Assembly (NCBI GenBank): GCA_023433705.1
Contig: JAEYUC010000014.1
Location: forward strand, 124,001-188,000
Direction: 5' to 3'
Length of the DNA: 64,000 nt
Source of the DNA: Pseudomonadota bacterium
GTDB taxonomy: Bacteria > Pseudomonadota > Gammaproteobacteria > Steroidobacterales > Steroidobacteraceae
The notes under the pieces were generated by a model. It was not told the origin of the DNA. It made no database searches and was given only the letters and a program-made list of their open reading frames with translations. This document shows positions 35,745 through 45,280 of the stretch, in pieces; within the stretch, counting starts at the first letter, position 1; every line of letters begins with the position of its first letter. A program made the position numbers and the translations under genes.

Positions 35745-35896
35745 ATCTTCAATCGGGAAAAGTTCACGCTTTCTCCGGGCTCGGGGAACCCCCCGTTGCG
35801 TGCCGCCGGAAGCCGGGTAAGACTCGGGGCTCTTCAAAACAACAAGCGGCCCGAAGCGCACGCAAGAGGCGCCGGGCCGACAACTTCGGGGACGAT

Positions 35897-35980
35897 GTGA
35901 AGCTCTCATTCCATCTGCCGGCGACTTTCGCCACCTTGTTCGTGCTCGCGGCCGGCCTGCTGCTCGGCTACATCCAGTAA
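35897..35980 (+). CDS. Possible 27-residue membrane microprotein
   Basis: GTG-started frame encoding MKLSFHLPATFATLFVLAAG followed by LLLGYIQ, a single hydrophobic helix with a basic N-terminus. GGGG lies five bases upstream of the start. It is too short for statistics, and the start codon is not ATG. It precedes the gene at 36044 by about 60 nt. Confidence 0.35.
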   Translation: MKLSFHLPATFATLFVLAAGLLLGYIQ

Positions 35981-36043
35981 CCGCCTCCGCGGGAGCCGCG
36001 CCCCATTAGGCAAGGCGGCCCTCGTTGAGCCACACTGAGCGCG

Positions 36044-37009
36044 ATGTCGCGCACCAGTCTCCTCGTCGTTGGACTCGTGGCCGTCGCGGGCGCCGCCGTG
36101 CTGTTCGCCACTCGCCAGGAGCCGGCGGCCGTGGACGATGTCGCGGGCCGAGGGAACGCTGACGCGCAATCCACCACGATGCCGGCGTCCACGCGGGACG
36201 ATGCAACCACTTCCCGGCCCGGGCCGTCCTCGGCCGCGACGCCCCCGACCACCGCGATTCGCCTGCGGCCGCCCGATCCCATGGCCGCGAACTTCACCGC
36301 GACCGACGACCTCCTGGCGTTCGTGGAAGGCATCCACGAATCGGCGCGGAGCGGCGACGGCGCGTCGGCCTATTACATGTTTCGCGCGCTGGACCGATGC
36401 CAGACCGAATTCGGAATGCGCTTCGGCGGTGGACGGCGCGAGCGTCCGCTCGACGAGGTCCTGGCCGACGAGAGCGTCGTGAGCCAGTTCGGCGACGCGG
36501 ACCTGCGCAGGATCCATGGCCAGTGCCAGCGTCTGCGCGAATCCGATCCCGCCCGGTTCGGTGCGCCGGACGAATGGCTGGCGAAGGCGGCGGACGCCGG
36601 TTACCCGCGCGCGCAGGCGGAATGGGCGCTGCGGCTCGTTAACGGCGCGACGGGCGCATCGGACGGGGAGGTGCTCGAGCAAGCCCGCGAGATGGCGCGC
36701 GCGGCCCTGGCGTCGAAGGATCCGGCGGTCTTCGTGCCGGTGAGCTCGGTGATCCGCGGACTTTCGGAGCAGGACGCGAACCGCGACGCGAGCTGGTTCG
36801 TCGCCGCCTGCCAGCGCGGCTTCGATTGCAGCCCCGGTTCCGAGATGACACGCATCGTTTGCCGCTTCGACACGAATTGCCAACCTTACGAGTCGAGTCT
36901 CGACCTGTTGCGGCGGCACTCCGGTGGCGAGTTCGAAACGATCGAACGCGGTGCGCGCGCGATCAATGCGGCGATCGACGCCGGTCGTTTCGAAGAGCTT
37001 GGCTTGTAA
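36044..37009 (+). CDS. Hypothetical membrane-anchored protein
   Basis: 321 residues. An N-terminal membrane helix (SLLVVGLVAVAGAAVLFAT) is followed by a Thr/Pro/Ala-rich linker and a helical domain. That domain contains EWLAKAADAGYPRAQAEWAL, which resembles a Sel1-like repeat. Four to five cysteines (DRCQTEFG, HGQCQRL, ACQRGFDCSPG) suggest disulfides outside the cytoplasm. Function unknown. Confidence 0.6.
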   Translation: MSRTSLLVVGLVAVAGAAVLFATRQEPAAVDDVAGRGNADAQSTTMPASTRDDATTSRPGPSSAATPPTTAIRLRPPDPMAANFTATDDLLAFVEGIHESARSGDGASAYYMFRALDRCQTEFGMRFGGGRRERPLDEVLADESVVSQFGDADLRRIHGQCQRLRESDPARFGAPDEWLAKAADAGYPRAQAEWALRLVNGATGASDGEVLEQAREMARAALASKDPAVFVPVSSVIRGLSEQDANRDASWFVAACQRGFDCSPGSEMTRIVCRFDTNCQPYESSLDLLRRHSGGEFETIERGARAINAAIDAGRFEELGL

Positions 37010-37193
37010 CCCGCCCGGGTAGGAAAGCGCCGCACGCGCGTTCTCCCGCACGCGCGATACTCGCGGCGCCCGCGACTTGTTAGGGTGCGTCCACCTCGGA
37101 ATGGCCGGCCCGACGAGTTCCCAACGAACTCCTCACAAGCTCATCACAGCCACTGAGTTTCCCGGAACGTTCTGGCCGGCCGTCCGGGGATCC

Positions 37194-37394
37194 TCATTTG
37201 CGGAACAGCCAGAGGATCACCGAAACCACGACGCTGACGATCAGCATCGTGGTCAGCGGGAAGAAGAACTTCAACCCGGGGCGGTCAACGACGAAATCGC
37301 CGGGCAGCCGGAACAGCGGCAGCTTCGAAAGCGGCTTCCACGCCAGTCCGACGATCACGACCAGCACTCCGATGACGACGAGCGTGCGGTTCAT
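37194..37394 (-). CDS. DUF2905 small membrane protein
   Basis: 66 residues from the ATG at 37394, the usual length for DUF2905. Two membrane helices (TLVVIGVLVVIVGLAWKPLS and FPLTTMLIVSVVVSVILWLF) flank the conserved LFRLPGDFVVDRPGLKFFFP. It is a conserved inner-membrane protein of unknown function. The longer upstream frame to 37682 is not supported. The gap 37010-37193 has no gene. Confidence 0.8.
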   Translation of the reverse strand: MNRTLVVIGVLVVIVGLAWKPLSKLPLFRLPGDFVVDRPGLKFFFPLTTMLIVSVVVSVILWLFRK

Positions 37395-38839
37395 GGAGAC
37401 ATTGTGCCTCGGCGTCGCGGACATGAAAGCCGCCGGCGGCGCGATGAGCCTGCATTCGCGGCATTGACCCACACCAGGCCCAACGGCCCGTTTCCGCAAC
37501 CCGGTCTCACGCGTGGTGTCGGGTGCTGGCACCCGGCTAGACTCGGCGCCCATGAGAAAAACAATCCTCGCCTCCCTGGCGCTCGTCCTCGTCACGATCC
37601 TGCCCGCCGGGTTCGCGGCCGCCACCGACAAACAGTCCGGGTTCGTGGTCGTGAAGGAGCGGCAATTCCTGCTCGACGGCAAGCCTTACTACTTCGCGGG
37701 CGCGAACATGTGGTACGGCATGTATCTCGGCTCGCCCGGCAAGACGGGCAATCGCGCGCGTCTCACGAAGGAGCTCGAGCTGCTCGCGGCGCATGGCGTC
37801 GACAACCTGCGCGTGTTGGCCATCTCGGAGGCCAGCACGCTCAAACGCGCCGTGACGCCCGCCGTCATGCAGCAACCGGTAGAATTCGACGAGACGCTGT
37901 GGCAAGGCCTGGATTTCCTGCTCGCCGAGATGGCGAAGCGCGACATGAAGGCCGTGCTCTATCTCAACAACTTCTGGCAGTGGTCAGGCGGCATGTCGCA
38001 ATACGTCGCCTGGTTCGGCGGCAAACCGGTCTCCGTGATCGATCCGGATCTCACCGGCGACTGGAATGCGTTCATGGACAACTCCGCCGCGTTTTATCGC
38101 TCGCGACGCGCGCAGGAAGCGTTCCGCTCCGCCATCGCCAGGCTGCTCGCCCGCAAGAACACCGTGAACGGCCGGATCTACCGCGACGACCCGACGATCA
38201 TGTCCTGGCAGCTCGCGAACGAACCGCGGCCGGGCAGCGACGCGCACGCGAAGCCACACTTCGACGCATTCGTGAAATGGGTGGACGAGACGGCCGGTTA
38301 CATCAAGAAACTCGCGCCGAAGCAGCTCGTGAGCACGGGCAACGAAGGGTGGATGGGTACGGCGGGCGATCGCGAGCTCTTCACGAAATCGCACGCGACG
38401 AAGAACGTCGACTACCTGACCTATCACATGTGGGCGCCCAACTGGGGCTGGTTCAACCCGAAGGACGCCGCCGGCACGCACGAGGCCGCGTGGCGCAAGA
38501 TGCAGGAATACCTCGACTGGCACATCGATGAAGCGAACAGGATGGGCAAGCCCATCGTGCTCGAGGAGTTCGGCATCAACCGCGACGACGGCGCATTTTC
38601 ACCTGAAGCGGCCACCACGTGGCGCGACAGGTTCTACGGCCAGATCTTCATGCTGGTGGCGCGCCGCGCCGCGGCCGGCGACGCGATCGCGGGATCGAAC
38701 TACTGGGCCTGGGGCGGCGCGGGCCGCACTTCGAACGCGGACTTCATGTGGAAGGCTGGCGACGATTTCGTCGGCGATCCGCCGCAGGAGCCGCAGGGAC
38801 TCTACTGCGTGTTCGATTCCGACGAGTCGACCAACGGGA

Positions 38840-41350
<2,511 letters not shown>

Positions 41351-41407
41351 TCGGCTCCTCTCTCCACATGACAGTTTCGGCACCTGCTCCGATTACTGAG
41401 GGCGCGG

Positions 41408-41427
41408 AGTGTGCGGCGGATCACACT
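41408..41427. promoter_or_regulatory. CRP/Clp-like palindrome between divergent genes
   Basis: AGTGTG-N8-CACACT is a perfect inverted repeat, and its core TGTGC-N6-TCACA differs by one base from the CRP consensus TGTGA-N6-TCACA. It lies between the divergent sensor kinase and the 65-residue protein starting at 41460, in a position to affect either promoter. Confidence 0.5.
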
Positions 41428-41459
41428 GCTCCCGGAGCCGGCATAAGTAGAGTGAAGCG

Positions 41460-41657
41460 ATGCCGATTCCGGAACAGCCGACCGCGCCACGGAACGAGCG
41501 TCGAGCGATGCCCCGGCACCTGCGCGACGGCGAACACGATTCCGAGCAGATGGCCCTGGCGGGAGGCGAGGATCCGGCGTCCTCTCGTTCCGGAACCTGG
41601 TTGCTATGGGTGTCGCTCGTGGCGCTCGGCGCCGCCGCCGCGTGGTGGTGGGCCTGA
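41460..41657 (+). CDS. Small tail-anchored membrane protein
   Basis: 65 residues: a charged N-terminus with NERRAMPRHLRDGEHDSEQM and one C-terminal hydrophobic helix (TWLLWVSLVALGAAAAWWWA). GAGTGAAG precedes the ATG. No family recognised. It is followed by a GC hairpin and diverges from the sensor kinase. Confidence 0.5.
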   Translation: MPIPEQPTAPRNERRAMPRHLRDGEHDSEQMALAGGEDPASSRSGTWLLWVSLVALGAAAAWWWA

Positions 41658-41666
41658 CGAACGAAA

Positions 41667-41694
41667 ACGGGGCGCCGCTCGCGCAACGCCCCGT
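41667..41694. terminator. Hairpin between convergent genes
   Basis: ACGGGGCG (41667-41674) pairs with CGCCCCGT (41687-41694), 8 bp with a 12-base loop. It lies between the stops of the small membrane protein and the convergent propeller gene; no U-run. Confidence 0.4.
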
Positions 41695-41723
41695 CCCGAT
41701 CCCGCCGGACTCCGACTAACTGT

Positions 41724-42572
41724 TCACTCGACCTTGAACGCGATGACCGTGTTCTTGAAGAAGGTCGGCACGTATACCGTCTTCGTGGCCGGGTCCCAAC
41801 CGATGTCGGCCGTGCTGGTCTTGACGGCCTTCCCGTCGAACAGCAGTTGTTTGTCGCCGTTCGCCGGTACGTACCAGATGGCGCCAGCCCACGCCGAGAC
41901 GAGGAAGTCGTCGCCGCCGACGTTCTCGAGCCCGTCGACGCCGCCCGGCATGTCCTTCGCGAGCACGGTGAGCGACTTGTCCTTCTCCACGCGGTTGAGC
42001 GCATTGTCGTCGAGCACGTGGAGAGCGCCGTCGTGAACGAACAGGCCGTTCGGTCCCTTGAGTACCTTCTCATCGAGAAACACAGAAGGCTTGCCGCCCT
42101 TCACGACCCAGACCTTGCGGCCCTTCGAGTCGGACACGTACAGCGTGCCCTTGTCGTTCACGATGTCGTTGAGCTGGACGCCCTCGGGGATCGCGATTTT
42201 CTCCCTGGTCTTTCCCGCGTCGATGTCGATGACCCACACGCCGCCGATGTCGGGCACGTATAACAACTGGCCGTCATCCGATTGCGCTATGCCTTTCGGC
42301 GCATCGAGGCCGGTGATCCACTCGGCCGCGATGACCTTGCCATCGAGGCCAACCTTGGCGATCGACCCCTTGCCGTCCGCCCCCCACGGTTCACCATCGA
42401 TGTTCGAGACGTAGAGCACCTTGCGCTTCGCGTCGAAACGCACGCCTTCCGGCACCTTGAGCGTCGCGTCCGTTTCCCAGAGCTTCGTGAGCTTGTGAGT
42501 GTCGTTTTCCGCGTGGGCTTGAGCGGCGGCCATGATCGCCAGTGCGCCCAGGGCGGCGAGTATTTTCTTCAT
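41724..42572 (-). CDS. Secreted SMP-30/gluconolactonase-like beta-propeller protein
   Basis: 282 residues with signal peptide ILAALGALAIMAAAQAHA. Propeller repeats are visible as VPEGVRFDAKRKVLYVSNID, APKGIAQSDDGQLLYVPDIG, VQLNDIVNDKGTLYVSDSKG and GPNGLFVHDGALHVLDD. These follow the SMP-30/LRE-like pattern with acidic metal-binding positions. It is a periplasmic hydrolase or binding protein; a lactonase activity is possible but unproven. Confidence 0.75.
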   Translation of the reverse strand: MKKILAALGALAIMAAAQAHAENDTHKLTKLWETDATLKVPEGVRFDAKRKVLYVSNIDGEPWGADGKGSIAKVGLDGKVIAAEWITGLDAPKGIAQSDDGQLLYVPDIGGVWVIDIDAGKTREKIAIPEGVQLNDIVNDKGTLYVSDSKGRKVWVVKGGKPSVFLDEKVLKGPNGLFVHDGALHVLDDNALNRVEKDKSLTVLAKDMPGGVDGLENVGGDDFLVSAWAGAIWYVPANGDKQLLFDGKAVKTSTADIGWDPATKTVYVPTFFKNTVIAFKVE

Positions 42573-42654
42573 GCGAACACGTCCTTGGTGGAAGGGACGG
42601 GGAGTATAGTCGCGCCGCTTTGCGGGTCGCCACCCGCCTGACTATGCTGCGCGC

Positions 42655-43269
42655 ATGCCCGTCACGACATTGTTTCCCACTCAGGTATACACCGCGAATC
42701 TCGCGCGCGGCGCATCGGACCTCAATTCACGGCTGCTGCGCGAATGCCGCCAGCTTTCGATCGAGGATCGCGGCGGCCGCGCCTGGTCGGTCACTAACTA
42801 TCCGGGCGGGTACACGTCCTACAACTCGCTGGCGCGCATGCACCAGATGTCGCCGACCTTCGCCGCGCTCGAAAAGCGCATCGACGTCCACGTGCGCAAG
42901 TTCGCGCGCGCGCTCGACTTCGACCTCGCGGGCCGCAAGCTCTCGATGACCGACTGCTGGGTGAACGTGATGACGCGCCAGGTCGTGCACGGGCTGCACC
43001 TGCATCCGCTGGCGACGGTGAGCGGCACCTACTACGTGCGCACGCCGCGCGGCTGTTCGGGCCTCAAATTCGAGGATCCGCGGCTCGACCGCTTCATGGC
43101 CGCGCCGCCGCGCAAGACGCGCGCGCGCCGCGAGAACAAGTCCTGGGTGACGATTCCCGCGGAGCAGGGCCGGCTCGTGTTGTTCGAGAGCTGGCTGCGG
43201 CACGAGGTCGCGCCGAACCCGACCGAGGCCGAGCGCATCAGCGTTTCGTTCAACTATTCTTGGTTCTGA
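42655..43269 (+). CDS. TIGR02466-family putative 2OG-Fe(II) oxygenase
   Basis: 204 residues. The family core is clear: FPTQVYTANL at the N-terminus, DCWVNVMTRQVVHGLHLHPL with the first His of the iron site, SGTYYVRTPRGCSGLKFEDP in the middle, and FESWLRHEVAPN with the distal His. The Arg of RISVSFNYSWF may bind 2-oxoglutarate. The substrate is unknown. It is monocistronic and convergent with the rhomboid gene. Confidence 0.8.
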   Translation: MPVTTLFPTQVYTANLARGASDLNSRLLRECRQLSIEDRGGRAWSVTNYPGGYTSYNSLARMHQMSPTFAALEKRIDVHVRKFARALDFDLAGRKLSMTDCWVNVMTRQVVHGLHLHPLATVSGTYYVRTPRGCSGLKFEDPRLDRFMAAPPRKTRARRENKSWVTIPAEQGRLVLFESWLRHEVAPNPTEAERISVSFNYSWF

Positions 43270-43282
43270 GCCGCGGGAGTAG

Positions 43283-43897
43283 TCAGGCCAGCGCCTGCTG
43301 AACCTGCGCGATGGCGCGGCTCCATGCGCCGGGATCCGTCAACGTGACGAAGACCAGGCCGGTCAATGCGCCGTCGAGATGCGCGTCGTGATTGATGCGC
43401 CCGCGCCCGCTCTTCGATGCCCACCACGTGTAGGCGAGATAGCCGAACGCGAACAACACCGCGGGGACCGGTAGCGCGAAGTACAGGTACAGGATCTGTG
43501 TCGGGTAATAGAGGATGTACGCGAACAACACGCCGAGGATCGCGCCCGACGCGCCGAGCGAGGCGTAGTCGGGATTGTTGCGGTGTTTGTAGACGGTGCC
43601 GAGGCTGCTGATCACGAGCGCCACGAAGTACAGCAACGCGAAGCGCACCGATCCGATCGTGAATTCGAGCATGGGCCCGAAGAAATACAGCGTCAGCCCG
43701 TTGAACAGCAGGTGGGTGAAATCCGCGTGCACGAAGCCGCACGCGACCACCGGGAAATAGTCGCCCTTGCGCACCGTGTAGTAAGGCCGCAGCAGGCAGC
43801 GTTCGACGATGCGCGGCGCGACCTTCAGGCCGAGCACGCTGACCGCGACCGTGACGATCAGGATGGTGTACGAGACGGGCGCCAGCGCGAATTCCAT
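43283..43897 (-). CDS. Rhomboid-family intramembrane serine protease
   Basis: 204 residues with about six membrane helices. The catalytic Ser lies in SLGASGAILGVLFAY and the catalytic His in NHDAHLDGALTGLVF. The L1-loop region GFVHADFTHLLFNGLTLYFF is characteristic. It cleaves within or near membrane segments of substrate proteins at the inner membrane. It starts 4 nt after the end of the alpha/beta hydrolase gene, so the two form an operon. It looks like a general rhomboid and not a clear rhombosortase. Confidence 0.85.
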   Translation of the reverse strand: MEFALAPVSYTILIVTVAVSVLGLKVAPRIVERCLLRPYYTVRKGDYFPVVACGFVHADFTHLLFNGLTLYFFGPMLEFTIGSVRFALLYFVALVISSLGTVYKHRNNPDYASLGASGAILGVLFAYILYYPTQILYLYFALPVPAVLFAFGYLAYTWWASKSGRGRINHDAHLDGALTGLVFVTLTDPGAWSRAIAQVQQALA

Positions 43898-43901
43898 GTG
43901 G

Positions 43902-44759
43902 TTACCTCGCCTTCGTCAGGCCCCGGTCCTCGAGCCATTCGGCGAGCCGCGCCGGCCAGTTTCGGATGCTCACGTACTTGGAGCGCTGTCCCATGTTGAA
44001 GGCGTGTTTTCCCTGCGCGTAGATGTGCGCCTCGATGGGCGCGCCGGCCGCGTGGTATTTGCCCGTCAGATCGAACATGACTTTCGCGACGTATTCGTCG
44101 TCGGCCGCGCCGAGCAGGAACAGCGGCGGGGCATCGCGCGGTATTTCTTTCGGAATACCGAGGGGACCGGGATAGATGAGGATCTGGAAATCCGGCCGTG
44201 CGCTCACACGCTCGACCGGGTCCGCGGACGACGCATTTCCATCGACGGGTGGATAGGCGACCAGCGCCGCGACTTCTCCGCCGGCCGACCAGCCCATCAC
44301 GCCGATGCGGCCCGGATCGATGCCCCACTCGCCGGCGCGGGCGCGCACGGTGCGCATCGCGCGGCGGATGTCCTCGGCGGTGTTGTCGAAGGTGTAGTTG
44401 GACCCCGGCTCGCGGAACAACCGGTACTTCAGCGCGAACGCGGTGACACCGAGACTTGCCAGGTACTGCGCCGGCTCCACGCCTTCGGGGTCGAACACGA
44501 GCTCCCGATGTCCGCCGCCCGCCGCGACTATGACCGCGGCGCCCGTCGCCTTGTCTGCGGGCGGCGCGAATACGGTCAGCGAAGGATTGTGGATGTTCTT
44601 GTACCACCAGTCCTTGTGCTGCTCGGGTTCGTTGCGGCGCGACTCGAAACCGGGCGCGCCGTTCTCCCAAAGCGGGATGACTTGCTGCGAGTGCGCAATG
44701 TTGCAGAGCAGGACGGCGAGAAGCGGCGCGGCGAGACGCGCGGGTCGTGTCTGGGGCAT
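43902..44759 (-). CDS. Secreted alpha/beta hydrolase (esterase/lipase-like)
   Basis: 285 residues from the ATG at 44759. A longer frame running back to 45017 crosses the RNA terminator and is rejected. The signal peptide is LAAPLLAVLLCNIAHSQ. The fold markers are the oxyanion stretch VIVAAGGGHRELVF, the nucleophile elbow IGVMGWSAGGEVAALV, an Asp near LLGAADDEYV and the His in YAQGKHAFNMG. It resembles acetyl-xylan/carbohydrate esterase-like enzymes of the BD-FAE type. It is followed 4 nt later by the rhomboid gene and lies about 30 nt beyond the terminator of the upstream RNA, so read-through may contribute to expression. Confidence 0.8.
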   Translation of the reverse strand: MPQTRPARLAAPLLAVLLCNIAHSQQVIPLWENGAPGFESRRNEPEQHKDWWYKNIHNPSLTVFAPPADKATGAAVIVAAGGGHRELVFDPEGVEPAQYLASLGVTAFALKYRLFREPGSNYTFDNTAEDIRRAMRTVRARAGEWGIDPGRIGVMGWSAGGEVAALVAYPPVDGNASSADPVERVSARPDFQILIYPGPLGIPKEIPRDAPPLFLLGAADDEYVAKVMFDLTGKYHAAGAPIEAHIYAQGKHAFNMGQRSKYVSIRNWPARLAEWLEDRGLTKAR

Positions 44760-44786
44760 GGGCGCGCACGATGCCACATCCGGGCC

Positions 44787-44812
44787 AAAAAAAAGCCCCG
44801 CAATGCGGGGCT
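44787..44812 (-). terminator. Intrinsic terminator of the 375-nt RNA
   Basis: On the minus strand AGCCCCGC and GCGGGGCT pair over 8 bp with a three-base loop and are followed by eight U residues. It is a textbook rho-independent terminator placed about 30 nt before the start codon of the alpha/beta hydrolase gene. Confidence 0.9.
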
Positions 44813-45161
44813 TGTTAGTTGGTCGTCGTCGACTTAGGTCCATCGCTGTCAGCCGATCGTGTCGGTTACACGGACTGAAAACAATTTCGGCTGGGACGTT
44901 GGCGACCTTTCGGTCTCCGGCTAAACCTCTAAGCCCGCGTGTTTCTTCACGCTTTAGTCGACCCCGGCAGTAGTTGAAAACTAAGCAGCTACCGCCTGTA
45001 CCCGTGCCCGTGAGCAAGTCCTGAGTTTCTTCTCAAAAAACCGTTGTGTCCTCCGCGCATCATTTCTTTGATGCATTGCGAGTCACCTTTCGAGCGTCTC
45101 GTCCGATGCCCCGTTTCAGTGCCTTGAATCAGCTACTTAGCGGGAGTTCCGGAACTACACG
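44787..45161 (-). ncRNA. Candidate ~375-nt structured RNA of unknown class
   Basis: No convincing protein frame crosses the region, which is AT-richer than its surroundings. On the minus strand it has a promoter, many complementary segments and an intrinsic terminator. Three hairpins share the loop AAGAAA: stems GCATC/GATGC at 45057-45074, GAG/CTC at 45023-45034 and GCGTG/CACGC at 44937-44952. A GACC-GAAA-GGTC tetraloop hairpin, a stem AGCCGA/TCGGCT (44851-44892) and a hairpin GGCGGTAG/CTACTGCC (44966-44996) are also present. A 7-bp long-range stem (44828-44834 with 44956-44962) closes a multibranch domain. It does not carry the conserved sequences of tmRNA, RNase P, 6S or SRP RNA. It could be a trans-acting RNA or the leader of the downstream hydrolase gene. 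Confidence 0.65.
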
Positions 45162-45167
45162 GCCCGA

Positions 45168-45195
45168 ATGATACGCCGAATTCGTTTCGCCACAA
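45168..45195 (-). promoter_or_regulatory. Promoter of the 375-nt RNA
   Basis: On the minus strand TTGTGG (45190-45195) and TATCAT (45168-45173) are 16 bp apart. The predicted start, about 7 nt downstream, falls at the GGG near 45161. The -10 is good and the -35 moderate. No gene lies between here and the PdsS stop at 45281. Confidence 0.5.
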
Positions 45196-45280
45196 TGTCT
45201 CAACCGCACGACATCAGCTTTCTTTCAGAGTATCGGCACCGATCGTGTGGGCTGGATGTGAACGGCCGCGCAAATGCGCG

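Noticed and set aside
43283..43897. Rhomboid as a rhombosortase partner of the Gly-rich-tail protein
   Set aside because: Its motifs (GASGAILG, HADFTHLLFN) are those of ordinary rhomboids; without profile scores the pairing stays speculative.
43902..45017. Longer alpha/beta hydrolase reading frame starting at 45017
   Set aside because: It would translate through the intrinsic terminator and the structured RNA, its N-terminal residues look random, and a signal peptide starts at the ATG at 44759.
44787..45161. tmRNA (ssrA). The hairpin at 44966-44996 has GTAGCTGCTTAG, readable as a tag ending VAA-stop with the stop in a loop, as in tmRNA helix 5.
   Set aside because: There is no GGTTCGACGG-type 5' element, no TTCRA T-loop, no terminal CCA, and no AND-like start of a tag. 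A permuted form was also considered, but no acceptor piece is visible.
44787..45161. RNase P RNA, 6S RNA or SRP RNA
   Set aside because: The GAGGAAAGTCC and ACAGAA P4 strands of RNase P, the 6S central bubble with closing stem, and the SRP GGAAGGAAGCAG motif are all absent.
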